Assembly (NCBI RefSeq): GCF_003987435.1
Contig: NZ_PIQG01000003.1
Span: 209,081 to 273,080, forward strand
Direction: 5' to 3'
Length of the DNA stretch: 64,000 nucleotides
Source: Pseudidiomarina taiwanensis
GTDB taxonomy: Bacteria; Pseudomonadota; Gammaproteobacteria; Enterobacterales; Alteromonadaceae
Position numbers and translations under genes: made by a program. The notes under the pieces are model-generated. The model had not been told where the DNA came from. It saw only the letters and a list, made by a program, of their open reading frames with translations, and did not search any database. Positions 56,284 to 64,000 of the stretch are shown in pieces; within the stretch, counting starts at the first letter, position 1, and each line of letters opens with the position of its first letter.

Positions 56284-57057
56284 ATGAAAACGGTCATTGC
56301 ATCAGCACTTTTATTAGCAAGCTCGGGCGCCTATGCGCACAATTCATGTGACGCTGAGTTGCAGGGTGGATTAAAAATTGCAGAGAACAGCATCGAGTTT
56401 TATCAAGATGAAGTTCTGGTTTATCAGATTAATGATCAATCGACGCTTTGGGTGGACGGTAAGAAAGTAAATCTTACTTCAGCGCAGCAGGCACTGGTTG
56501 AGGATTATTCAACTCGTATCCATGCCATGGTTCCAGCAGTAAAAAATATTGTGATGGATGGAATCGATCTAGCAACGGACGGGATTAATTTGGCGTTTAC
56601 CGAGTTAATGGGTGAGGGCAGCCAAATTACTGCAGCTCTCAATACTGAATTGGAAACCATCCGTACTGAAATAAATGCCAAGTTTGCGAGCCAAGAAGGC
56701 ATCTATATCAACCATGATGGCGAAGACTTCCTCGGGGATGACTTTGAGCAACGCATCGAGCAAGCCGTTGAGAAAACCATGACCCAGTCGATTGGCAGTT
56801 TGTTGGTCATGGTGGGCAAAGAAATGATGCTCTCAGGTGGCGATGCCGATGCCTTTGAGCGCCGCATGGAAGAGTTTTCACAAACCATCGAAGCGGAAGT
56901 CGAGAAGCGTGCGGCGGCCATCGAAGGGCGGGCGGATAATATTTGCCGTGCGGTTGCAAAAATCGATGAAGTTGAAGACGCGATGCGTCAGCAAATCGAA
57001 GCGTTACGAGATTACGACATGATAACCGTGCGCTTAGAGAGCGATAAAAAAGCTTAA
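56284..57057 (+). CDS. DUF2884 (YggN-like) periplasmic protein
   Basis: A 257-residue protein with a signal peptide (MKTVIASALLLASSGAYA) and, from about residue 60, long alpha-helical segments of the DUF2884/YggN type. There is one Cys early in the mature part (NSCDAE) and one near the C-terminus (NICRAV), which could form a disulfide. The ATG at 56284 follows AAAGGAAAG. A near-perfect sigma-54 promoter lies upstream, and the DUF3016 gene follows after 65 bases without a terminator. Function is unknown. Confidence 0.7.
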   Translation: MKTVIASALLLASSGAYAHNSCDAELQGGLKIAENSIEFYQDEVLVYQINDQSTLWVDGKKVNLTSAQQALVEDYSTRIHAMVPAVKNIVMDGIDLATDGINLAFTELMGEGSQITAALNTELETIRTEINAKFASQEGIYINHDGEDFLGDDFEQRIEQAVEKTMTQSIGSLLVMVGKEMMLSGGDADAFERRMEEFSQTIEAEVEKRAAAIEGRADNICRAVAKIDEVEDAMRQQIEALRDYDMITVRLESDKKA

Positions 57058-57122
57058 TGCTGTCACACTTTTGCTTATCCGTTCATCTTAATTAGTACAT
57101 ACCGCAATAATAGGTGAACACT

Positions 57123-57641
57123 ATGATGAACGTGGCAAGCAAAAGCATTATCTTACTGGCGGGGTTACTCAGTTTTCCTGCGCTAGCAGCAACAACCCAA
57201 GTCACTTTTAAAGATCCTGAAAGCTATCGCGATATTGAAGCGGTGAATGAGCTACAGTCGCGCTTTGAGGAGAAAATTTTCACCGGTTTACGTGAGCATT
57301 TTACGGCACTTGGCGAACTATTACCGGAATCGAATCAACTCAACATTACCGTAACTGAACTTGATATTACCGGACGAGTTGAGCCAACTTTCGGAGTCGG
57401 TGGTGCGCAGGCGATGCGCGTGGTTGATCGAATCGATTTCCCGCGGATTCACTTTAGCTACACTTATACTGACGCGAGTGGGCAGGTTGTCAAAACTGAA
57501 GAAGTGAAGCTCAATGACGTTGGCTTTGAACAAGGCATGCGTCGAGCTCTCCGCAGCGGCCGTGACCAGTTGTACTATGAAAAGAAGTTACTGGATGAGT
57601 GGTTCTACAAGAGCTTTGGAATCCGCCCTAATATTCGCTAA
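57123..57641 (+). CDS. DUF3016 periplasmic protein
   Basis: A 172-residue exported protein. The start at ATG 57123 follows AGGTG seven bases upstream; the GTG at 57114 overlaps that site. The signal peptide ends near LAATTQ. VTFKDPESYRDI, then LPESNQLNITVTELDITGR and DRIDFPRIHFSYTY are the DUF3016 pattern; a basic C-terminal part ends with YEKKLLDEWF. It probably shares the sigma-54 transcript with the DUF2884 gene. Function is unknown. Confidence 0.7.
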   Translation: MMNVASKSIILLAGLLSFPALAATTQVTFKDPESYRDIEAVNELQSRFEEKIFTGLREHFTALGELLPESNQLNITVTELDITGRVEPTFGVGGAQAMRVVDRIDFPRIHFSYTYTDASGQVVKTEEVKLNDVGFEQGMRRALRSGRDQLYYEKKLLDEWFYKSFGIRPNIR

Positions 57642-57642
57642 G

Positions 57643-58665
57643 TCAAATCAGTTGGAGAGGCGTTTTACTCGCCTCTCCAGCAATTTCTCGCACTAATTTA
57701 GGGACTAAAAATCCGGGCAACTCGCTCCGCAGTGCATTTTCCAAGGCCAATGCTTCGGCATCACTCACGGCAAAATGATGCGCTCCATCTACTTTATCAA
57801 GTTGGTGTAAGTAATACGGCAACACACCTGCTTCGAAAAGCTTTTCACTTAATTCTATTAAGATTGAAGCCTGATCATTAATCCCCTTTAACAGCACACT
57901 TTGGTTTAACAGTGTGATTTGATGTTCGCGCCAAACGTTGAGTCTTTTGACCAATTGGGGAGCGATTTCGTTGGGATGGTTGGTGTGCAGTACTAAAATG
58001 GCCTGCAAGCGGCTTTGGTCTAAGCGCTGCGCAAGCTCTGCTGTAAGGCGAGCTGGAATCACCACCGGCAAACGGCTGTGAATACGAATTCGGGTAAGCT
58101 GCGGGAGCTTTTCGAGAGCCTCCAGTAACCGCGCTAATTGCGGGTCAGTTGCGAGCAGTGGATCGCCACCACTTAAAATCACTTCATTGATTTCAGGGTG
58201 TTGTTCAAGATACTGGATAAGTTGTGCGCGTTCGGCTGCACCGAAATGATGTTCTTGGTATGGAAAGTGGCGGCGGAAACAGTAGCGACAATTAATCGCA
58301 CAGCCACCGCGGAAAATAACCAGCACTCGAGATTTATATTTGTGCAGTAAACTGGGCTGTGCACCATCATGCTCGACTAATGGATCTTTGCTGTAGCCTG
58401 GAGCTTTATGAAACTCTTCGGCATGGGGTAAAACTTGCAGCAGTAGCGGGTCATTTGGATTCCCCTGTTCCATCAAGTTTACGAAATGTTTCGGAACGCG
58501 CATTGGAAACAGTGACCGAGCACCGAAGTGATGACTTACTTCCGATAGATCAAGTTGGAGTAGACGAGCCAGCTCTGCCGGGTCGCTTATGGCACTCGCA
58601 AGTTGTTGTTGCCAATCTGGGCGGATTCTCACATCGACGCCAGCTGCTTCGGATAAAACCATCAT
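57643..58665 (-). CDS. epmB: EF-P beta-lysylation protein EpmB (lysine 2,3-aminomutase-like)
   Basis: A 340-residue radical-SAM enzyme that makes (R)-beta-lysine for EF-P modification. The radical-SAM cluster motif CAINCRYC (CxxxCxxC, about 125-132) is followed by FRRHFPYQEHH, and VILSGGDPLL is the SAM-binding GGDP. It is divergent from efp, with about 110 bases between, a conserved pairing. Confidence 0.95.
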   Translation of the reverse strand: MMVLSEAAGVDVRIRPDWQQQLASAISDPAELARLLQLDLSEVSHHFGARSLFPMRVPKHFVNLMEQGNPNDPLLLQVLPHAEEFHKAPGYSKDPLVEHDGAQPSLLHKYKSRVLVIFRGGCAINCRYCFRRHFPYQEHHFGAAERAQLIQYLEQHPEINEVILSGGDPLLATDPQLARLLEALEKLPQLTRIRIHSRLPVVIPARLTAELAQRLDQSRLQAILVLHTNHPNEIAPQLVKRLNVWREHQITLLNQSVLLKGINDQASILIELSEKLFEAGVLPYYLHQLDKVDGAHHFAVSDAEALALENALRSELPGFLVPKLVREIAGEASKTPLQLI

Positions 58666-58774
58666 CGAGTCCCGTTAAAATTAATCAAACCACGATAATT
58701 TTACCTGAAAAGCGCGCGTAATTGGTTTATTATTGCGCGCGAAATTGCTTAATTTGATCGCATATGAGGACCCT

Positions 58775-59344
58775 ATGGCGAACTTTAGCACCAATGAATT
58801 TAAAGCTGGCTTGAAAATCATGCAAGATGGTGAGCCTTGCAATATTTTAGAAAATGAAATGGTTAAGCCTGGTAAAGGGCAAGCATTTAACCGCGTCCGT
58901 ATCCGTAAGTTGATTAGCGGCAAAGTCGTTGAGAAAACTTTCAAATCGGGAGAAACCGTTGAAGGTGCGGATGTAATCGATGTGGAACTTACCTATCTTT
59001 ATAACGATGGCGAGTTCTGGCACTTTATGGATGACCAAACTTTCGAGCAGCTTGCAGCAGATGCGAAGGCTGTCGGTGATATGGAAAAATGGTTGGTCGA
59101 GCAAGACAAGTGCACCTTGACCTTGTGGAACGGCAACCCGATCGCAGTGACACCACCGAACTTCGTTGAACTTGAAATCATTGAGACGGATCCAGGTTTG
59201 AAAGGGGATACTGCTGGAACTGGCGGTAAGCCAGCAACTTTGAGCACTGGAGCAGTGGTGAAAGTGCCATTGTTCGTGCAAATCGGTGAAGTCATCAAAG
59301 TTGATACCCGCTCAGGTGAATACGTTTCTCGCGTAGGTAAGTAA
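58775..59344 (+). CDS. efp: Elongation factor P
   Basis: A 189-residue translation factor that relieves stalling at polyproline. [16 protein letters not shown] opens it and the modification loop [10 protein letters not shown] places the beta-lysylated Lys at position 34, the same as E. coli. The ATG at 58775 follows TGAGGA. The modification enzymes EpmA and EpmB are encoded on either side. Confidence 0.97.
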   Translation: MANFSTNEFKAGLKIMQDGEPCNILENEMVKPGKGQAFNRVRIRKLISGKVVEKTFKSGETVEGADVIDVELTYLYNDGEFWHFMDDQTFEQLAADAKAVGDMEKWLVEQDKCTLTLWNGNPIAVTPPNFVELEIIETDPGLKGDTAGTGGKPATLSTGAVVKVPLFVQIGEVIKVDTRSGEYVSRVGK

Positions 59345-59352
59345 GTCGCGAT

Positions 59353-60327
59353 ATGACGCAGCACTCTGACACTTGGCAGCCGACTATTTCGTTGCCGCTT
59401 CTCCGTCAGCGTGCTGCACTATTGCGGTCAACCCGTGAATTCTTTGCTTTACGCGAAGTGCTTGAAGTTGACACACCACTCCTCGGTCAGCGCGGTGTGA
59501 CCGATCCCCATCTGGAAAACTTTGAAGTCCTAAGCTGCCACTATAGCCATCCGTTGTTGCTGCAAACTTCCCCAGAGTTCGCAATGAAGCGTCTGCTTGC
59601 TGCTGGAAGTGGCTCAATCTATCAATTAGGAAAAGCCTTTCGGAATGAGCCGCCAAGCCGTCGGCATCAGCCTGAGTTTACTCTGCTCGAATGGTATCGA
59701 GTTGGTTTTAGCATGCACGACCTGATGGATGAGGTCGATGATTACCTCCAACAATTGCTGCAACTCAAGCCGAGTCACTTAATTTCGTATCGTGACTTAT
59801 TTCAGGATTATCTAGGCTGTGATATCTGCGCGGCCAATGGGCTCGAGCAATTACAAGCGAAGCTACAAGAATATCCACAGGTAGCCGATTTAGCCCAACG
59901 CGAAACAGATTTTGATACGCTTCAGCAACTTGCGATGAGCTGCGTGATTGAAGCGCAACTGCCGACCGACCGGGCGACCTTTGTTTATCATTTCCCAATT
60001 TCGCAAGCAGCATTAGCGGCTGTTTGTCCAACCGATACTCGCTTCGCCCAGAGGTTTGAGGTTTATGTTGGTGCTATGGAGCTTGCGAATGGTTATTACG
60101 AACTTACCGATGCAGCGGAACAAGCCCGTCGTTTTAGTGCGGATCAAAGCTATCGTGAGCGCCATCAGTTGCCTCAGAGGCAGGCGGATGAGCGCCTGCT
60201 TCGAGCTTTAGAGTATGGTTTACCGAGCTGTGCTGGTGTTGCGCTGGGCTTTGATCGTTTGGTCATGCTGGCAACCGGGCAAACCGACATTAGGGCCTGT
60301 ATGCCATTCTCAATTGAGCGTGCCTGA
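59353..60327 (+). CDS. epmA: EF-P--(R)-beta-lysine ligase EpmA
   Basis: A 324-residue LysRS-like class II ligase (also PoxA/GenX) that attaches beta-lysine to EF-P. LLQTSPEFAMKRLLAAGSG is motif-2-adjacent, QLGKAFRNEPPSRRHQPEFTLLEWYR is the motif 2 region, and the C-terminal GVALGFDRLVMLATG is motif 3. It lacks an anticodon-binding domain, as expected. It starts nine bases after efp, so the modifier and substrate are co-expressed. Confidence 0.95.
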   Translation: MTQHSDTWQPTISLPLLRQRAALLRSTREFFALREVLEVDTPLLGQRGVTDPHLENFEVLSCHYSHPLLLQTSPEFAMKRLLAAGSGSIYQLGKAFRNEPPSRRHQPEFTLLEWYRVGFSMHDLMDEVDDYLQQLLQLKPSHLISYRDLFQDYLGCDICAANGLEQLQAKLQEYPQVADLAQRETDFDTLQQLAMSCVIEAQLPTDRATFVYHFPISQAALAAVCPTDTRFAQRFEVYVGAMELANGYYELTDAAEQARRFSADQSYRERHQLPQRQADERLLRALEYGLPSCAGVALGFDRLVMLATGQTDIRACMPFSIERA

Positions 60328-60370
60328 CTTACTCTTCTGGATTCATCATCTCTTGCTTGAATGGCTGTGA

Positions 60371-60385
60371 TGTTATATTATAACA
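60371..60385. promoter_or_regulatory. Zur box upstream of the MerC-like gene
   Basis: TGTTATATTATAACA is a perfect 15-base palindrome (odd central base aside) matching the core of the gammaproteobacterial Zur site (ATGTTATA-W-TATAACAT type). It overlaps TATAAC/TATAGT -10 candidates 30-45 bases before the start codon, so repression by zinc-loaded Zur is inferred. Confidence 0.72.
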
Positions 60386-60416
60386 ACATTATAGTTTAGT
60401 AAATTCTGAATAAGTT

Positions 60417-60824
60417 ATGCAAAAATCACTCGACAAAACTGGTATCTGGGTCACGACAATTTGTGCGTTGCACTGCTTGTTTTTGCCTGTGCTATTGCCA
60501 GTATTGGCGTTGGTAGGGTTTAGTTTTGTCGGCGCTCCTCTATTTGAGCGTGTTATTCTAGCAGTGAGCTTACTGATTGGTGCGATCGCTATGGTGACTG
60601 GTTTTCGTCATCATCGACAAGTCGCGCCCATACTTCTACTAGCACTCGGTGGAGTACTTTATTGGTACAAAGATATCTTCGGCCATGTCGGTGAGCCAAT
60701 TTTGATCCTAGCTGGCGCCGGTTTGATCGTGCTTGGGCATGTCAAGAACGTGCGCTTAACCCGCGCCTGTGCGTGTCACCTTCCTGCTAGCGATTCTCAG
60801 TCAGTGAGCGCTGTCTCAAAATAA
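60417..60824 (+). CDS. MerC domain-containing membrane protein
   Basis: A 135-residue protein with about four membrane helices. KTGIWVTTICALHCLFLPVLLPVLALVG is the MerC pattern, with Cys17 and Cys21-type pair (ICALHC) at the membrane face; a C-terminal RACACHLPA adds a Cys-rich site. MerC proteins carry mercuric ions inward, but here no mer genes are near and a Zur box lies upstream, so a zinc or other metal role is inferred. No strong ribosome site is seen. The 3' end overlaps convergent trmA by 38 bases. Confidence 0.8.
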   Translation: MQKSLDKTGIWVTTICALHCLFLPVLLPVLALVGFSFVGAPLFERVILAVSLLIGAIAMVTGFRHHRQVAPILLLALGGVLYWYKDIFGHVGEPILILAGAGLIVLGHVKNVRLTRACACHLPASDSQSVSAVSK

Positions 60825-61911
60825 CACCTACCTCCATGTGGTGGGTGTAGGGGAACTGGTCAAACAGAGCAAGCTTCTCAATATTATGGGTGGCGCTTAA
60901 CACGTTTAAGTTCTCAACCAAGGTTTCGGGGTTACACGAAATATATATAATGGTTGGATATTCACTGACCATCTGTAACGTAAATGGATCAAGCCCTGCG
61001 CGTGGTGGATCAACGAGGACTGTTTCACAAGCAAAACTGTGAATATCAGCCTCATTTGCCCGGCGTGATTCACGCTCACCTTTTAATGCAGCACTAAAAT
61101 CTTCTGCGGACATTCGTACGACTGTAACATTATCAATCTGGTTTTTTTCGCAATTGTAGCGTGCCGACTGGACTGAAGTTTTGCTTATTTCAGTGGCTAA
61201 GACACGATTGAAATTCTGCGCAAGCGGCACGCTAAAGTTACCGTTACCACAATATAGCTCGAGCAAATCACCTTTGGCTGCTTTGGTCGCTTGCAACGCC
61301 CACTCGATCATGTGTTGATTTACCTTTGCGTTCGGCTGAGTAAAGCTATTTTCGACTTGCTGAAAGACATACTTACGGCCTGAGATATCGAGAGTTTCCT
61401 CGATCCAATCTTGAGTGAGACAGATTTTTTGTTTACGTGCGCGACCAATTAGGTGCAAGACATCACAACCGGTTTCATCGACTAACTGCTGGCGAAGTAA
61501 TTCTGCTGCTTCACGCCAGTTATCATCTAGTTGCCGATGATAAATGAAAGAAATCAGAGCCTGTCCGCTAAGCGTGGTTGAAAACTCAATTTGGAACAGT
61601 TTTTGGCGCAATTCTGGCTTGTCCTTAATTATCAGAAACAATCGGGACATCAGCAGATTGATTAATTTAGTGGCGACGGGGAAGGCGTCGATCCTAATTT
61701 TTTCTCTAGTGTTGGGATCAAACATAATCGGGTAGATATCGTCGCCGTCATGCCATACTCGGAATTCCGCGCGCATACGATAATGTTCAGTTGGCGAGCT
61801 AAAGACATCAATGGAACCGGTGTAGAAGGTTTGCATCATTGCAGCTAGGGTCTGCTGCTTTTCTTCAAGTTGTTGTTGATAGTGCGCTTGGTCACAGACG
61901 TTCTGTTGCAT
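60787..61911 (-). CDS. trmA: tRNA (uracil(54)-C5)-methyltransferase
   Basis: A 374-residue enzyme making ribothymidine in the T-loop. YRMRAEFRVWHDGDDIYPIMFD, QVENSFTQPNAKVN, the SAM motif LLELYCGNGNFSVPLAQNF and the catalytic nucleophile in YISCNPETL follow E. coli TrmA (366 aa) almost throughout, and DQFPYTHHMEVGV is the usual end. Its 3' end overlaps the convergent MerC-like gene. Confidence 0.96.
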   Translation of the reverse strand: MQQNVCDQAHYQQQLEEKQQTLAAMMQTFYTGSIDVFSSPTEHYRMRAEFRVWHDGDDIYPIMFDPNTREKIRIDAFPVATKLINLLMSRLFLIIKDKPELRQKLFQIEFSTTLSGQALISFIYHRQLDDNWREAAELLRQQLVDETGCDVLHLIGRARKQKICLTQDWIEETLDISGRKYVFQQVENSFTQPNAKVNQHMIEWALQATKAAKGDLLELYCGNGNFSVPLAQNFNRVLATEISKTSVQSARYNCEKNQIDNVTVVRMSAEDFSAALKGERESRRANEADIHSFACETVLVDPPRAGLDPFTLQMVSEYPTIIYISCNPETLVENLNVLSATHNIEKLALFDQFPYTHHMEVGVILRQRSLTENR

Positions 61912-62121
61912 GCTAACTGCCTTGCGATTCGTTGAGATTGCGGACGGCTATTGTAAAGCGTGGCGTCTACACAAAAAAGAGACAATTTCGTCTTGCGCTT
62001 TGATAGAAAAAGTTCGATATTGTTCAAACGCTTAGAAGATATAACTATCATCATAAGTAGAACATAATAATAAATCGAAGAAAAGAATAAGGCTAAATAC
62101 CACATCAAGTCGAACCACAAA

Positions 62122-63419
62122 ATGCGGCGTATTTGCAGTTACTGTGCTTTCTCTAGCGGTGTCGGCTGCTGTCCAAGCAGCTCCTGCTGATCAAGAACGA
62201 GTGATTGTCCAATTCAAACCAGGAAGCAAAGCGCAAGTTGAGCGTGGTACAGCGATCGAGTGGTCAAAAGAATGTTGATTTAGCGCGCTACGATTCGATG
62301 GCTGTAACTCTTCCAAGTGCGGTGCTAAAAGGCTTACAGAATAATCCAAATGTTGTTTATGTAGAGGAAGATGCTCCACGTCAATTACTGAGTACTGAAT
62401 TCGAGCCAGGTACACCATACGGTATCGTGCAAGTGCAAGCAGACCAAGTCTCAGATGTCGCAGCGGGAAGTCGCAAAGTATGTATCATCGACTCAGGTTA
62501 TGACTTAGGTCATCCAGATCTTCAGAGCGCGAGCGTAACAGGTCGCTTCAATAGTGATAGCGGAAACTGGTATACCGACGAGAATGGTCACGGGACTCAC
62601 GTTGCAGGAACCATCGCGGTACTCGCTAATGGCGACGGTGTCGTCGGCGTATTGCCAAATGGCAATGTCAATCTTCATATCGTGAAGGTATTTAGCGCTA
62701 CGAGTTGGAGTTATTCTTCAAGCCTAATCGCCGCTGCAACCAAATGTGCTGATGAAGGTGCGAACGTTATTAATATGAGCCCGGGTTGTTCAAGAGCAAG
62801 CCGCACTGAAGAACGCGCCTTTACAGATCTTAACGCTGCTGGTGTATTGAGTATTGCGGCTGCGGGTAACGATGGTAATACCCGTCATTCGTTTCCAGCG
62901 TCTTATGATGCGGTTGTGTCTGTTGCCGGTGTGGCGTATGACGCGAGTGCGATGGATGAAACAGCTCGAACTGCAGCAACCGGTAAATTAGTTGATTGTG
63001 GCGAAGGGGTAAGTGCCTGTGCATCAGCTGCAGGAGAGATATGTCTGATTTCGCGCGGTACCGTATCGTTCGCTGAGAAGGTACAAGCCTGTGAAGCAGG
63101 TGGCGGTGTTGGTGCGATCATTTATAACAACGAACCTGGTCCTCTCTTAAGTACGTTCGGTGGTTATATTTCATCAATCCCAGCGGTTGGCGTAAGTGAT
63201 ACTGATGGTGCGACAATGATGGCACAACTTGGCGCAAGTGCGACAGCCAAAGATCTTGGCGCTGCCGGGCGTGATAATGCTTGCGGTCATGGTCTAGTGC
63301 AAGCAAAAGCAGCGACTGACTATCTGACAACTTACGGTTGTGCGGGTAACAGTGGCGGCACTGGCGGCGGTGGTGACACCGGTGGTGGTAATTATAAAAA
63401 AGGCGGACCTAAGAGATAA
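62122..63419 (+). pseudogene. Decayed S8 (subtilisin-like) peptidase with PA domain
   Basis: The gene is broken in several ways. From ATG 62122 an extra base near 62126-62127 disrupts a signal peptide that would otherwise read MRVFAVTVLSLAVSAAVQA; a second +1 shift near 62243-62262 splits the propeptide (VIVQFKPGSKAQVER in one frame, VDLARYDSMAVTLP in the next). From there the frame is open to 63419 with the catalytic Asp (IIDSGYD), His (NGHGTHVAG) and a PA domain, but the catalytic-Ser motif GTSMA is missing: SVAGVAYDASAM and LGASATAKDLGAAGRD look like in-frame deletion joints. MSLGGS has become MSPGCS. An inactive remnant is inferred. Confidence 0.75.
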
Positions 63420-63449
63420 ACCGCGCTTTATCACTGTAATCTAGATATC

Positions 63450-63473
63450 AAAGCCCACTTCGGTGGGCTTTTT
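63450..63473 (+). terminator. Terminator after the S8 pseudogene
   Basis: AAGCCCAC (63451-63458), tetraloop TTCG and GTGGGCTT (63463-63470) are followed by T; it still looks functional. Confidence 0.88.
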
Positions 63474-63546
63474 GTATGCTTTTTAGTCGAACTGACTGGA
63501 AAATCAGCTATCAGCAAAAAAACATAAAAAAATCCCCAAAAGGCCC

Positions 63547-63574
63547 TTGACGGGGGCAGTTAAATCACTAAAAT
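63547..63574 (+). promoter_or_regulatory. rrn promoter P1 (upstream)
   Basis: TTGACG (63547-63552), 16 bases, then TAAAAT (63569-63574), followed by a GC-rich discriminator GCGCCCC. A-tracts just upstream (63514-63530) resemble an UP element. Confidence 0.7.
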
Positions 63575-63650
63575 GCGCCCCACGCTTTCGGCATGCACTG
63601 AAAGCGCCAAAACAAGCAATTTGAGATGAAAAAAAATTTTGCCGAAAGGC

Positions 63651-63678
63651 TTGACTCAAACTGCATAGGCTGTAGAAT
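63651..63678 (+). promoter_or_regulatory. rrn promoter P2 (downstream)
   Basis: TTGACT (63651-63656), 16 bases, then TAGAAT (63673-63678), followed by GCGCAGCC. An A/T tract at 63626-63640 precedes the -35 as a likely UP element. The 16-base spacing and GC-rich discriminator indicate stringent control. Confidence 0.8.
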
Positions 63679-63687
63679 GCGCAGCCT

Positions 63688-63715
63688 GCTCGATGCGAGC
63701 GAACGTTCTTTAACA
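63688..63715 (+). promoter_or_regulatory. rrn boxB-boxA antitermination site
   Basis: A small hairpin GCTCG-ATG-CGAGC (63688-63700) is followed by GTTCTTTAACA (63705-63715), close to the enteric boxA TGCTCTTTAACA. It lies directly after P2, where Nus-factor antitermination loads. Confidence 0.75.
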
Positions 63716-63889
63716 ATTTATCAAGCCAAGCAAACTGTGTGGGCACTTACCGGATTCAGGCAGAGAAAGCATCTTTTGATGCAACAAGTATCCTTCTTTT
63801 AACGAAGGGATACACCTGACTGATTGGAAAAGTGCTTAACAAATTTAGATTTATTAAGTCATTGATTCAATGGGTCGATTAAACACTTT

Positions 63890-64000
63890 AAATTGAAGAG
63901 TTTGATCATGGCTCAGATTGAACGCTGGCGGCAGGCCTAACACATGCAAGTCGAGCGGTAACAGGAAGAAGCTTGCTTCTTTGCTGACGAGCGGCGGACG
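63890..64000 (+). rRNA. 16S ribosomal RNA, 5' end (cut by window edge)
   Basis: AAATTGAAGAGTTTGATCAT followed by GGCTCAGATTGAACGCTGGC marks the conserved 5' end, with AACACATGCAAGTCGAGCGG and the start of the first variable hairpin. About 111 bases of the gene are in the window. The type is gammaproteobacterial. Confidence 0.98.

Noticed and set aside
62205..63419. Intact S8 peptidase starting at TTG 62205
   Set aside because: The first 20 codons from this TTG do not resemble a propeptide, while the adjacent frame carries VIVQFKPGSKAQVER; the serine motif is missing. The gene is better called a pseudogene.
63504..63746. 80-codon minus-strand open frame in the rrn leader
   Set aside because: It covers the rrn promoters and boxA on the other strand, has no ribosome site and no recognisable protein pattern.

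Overview
The window is a piece of a gammaproteobacterial chromosome made almost wholly of core and near-core genes. Protein matches and gene orders (rsd/nudC/hemE, divergent slyX/fkpA, dusB-fis, accBC-prmA, psd-rsgA/orn, efp with epmA and epmB) fit the Alteromonadales. The secreted peptidases S46 and S9, an OprO/OprP-type porin and the style of the bd oxidase suggest Idiomarinaceae (Idiomarina/Pseudidiomarina); this is inference, not a database result. The right edge runs into the 5' end of a 16S rRNA gene. No integrase, IS element, phage gene or CRISPR array was seen.

Layout. 0-11 kb: a truncated 2OG-Fe(II) oxygenase-like gene, NADP glutamate dehydrogenase and a run of peptidases (S46 dipeptidyl peptidase, YgjP-like metalloprotein, S9 dipeptidyl peptidase, oligopeptidase A) with glutathione reductase, suggesting growth on peptides and amino acids. 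11-19.4 kb: two small membrane proteins, rpe-trpS, then a CIO-type cytochrome bd oxidase (cydAB) with its assembly exporter cydDC behind a promoter with an FNR-like box. 19.5-27.5 kb: an OprO/P-type porin behind a Pho box, pabA, the arginine succinyltransferase genes astC-astA-astD, an OsmC-like gene, rlmJ and prkB. 27.6-35.5 kb: slyX/fkpA, rsd, nudC, hemE and an RND efflux pair. 35.5-43 kb: psd-rsgA, orn, two identical tRNA-Gly genes, katG, a secreted amidohydrolase, a DUF423 gene and maoP. 43-54 kb (minus strand): purH, an exported methyltransferase-like lipoprotein, purD, dusB-fis, aroQ-accB-accC-prmA and cutA-dsbD. 54-64 kb: groES-groEL behind a sigma-32 promoter, a DUF2884/DUF3016 gene pair behind a near-perfect sigma-54 promoter, epmB/efp-epmA, a Zur-box-controlled MerC-like gene, trmA, a decayed subtilase pseudogene and the rrn promoter/leader.

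The most useful new information is regulatory: clear sites for sigma-54, Zur, PhoB, FNR and sigma-32 let poorly known genes be tied to conditions. The best candidates for undescribed biology are the sigma-54-driven DUF2884-DUF3016 pair, the Zur-box MerC homologue, and the exported methyltransferase-fold lipoprotein between purH and purD. Gene starts were often moved downstream from the longest open frame to the ATG or GTG that has a Shine-Dalgarno sequence and a sensible N-terminus.
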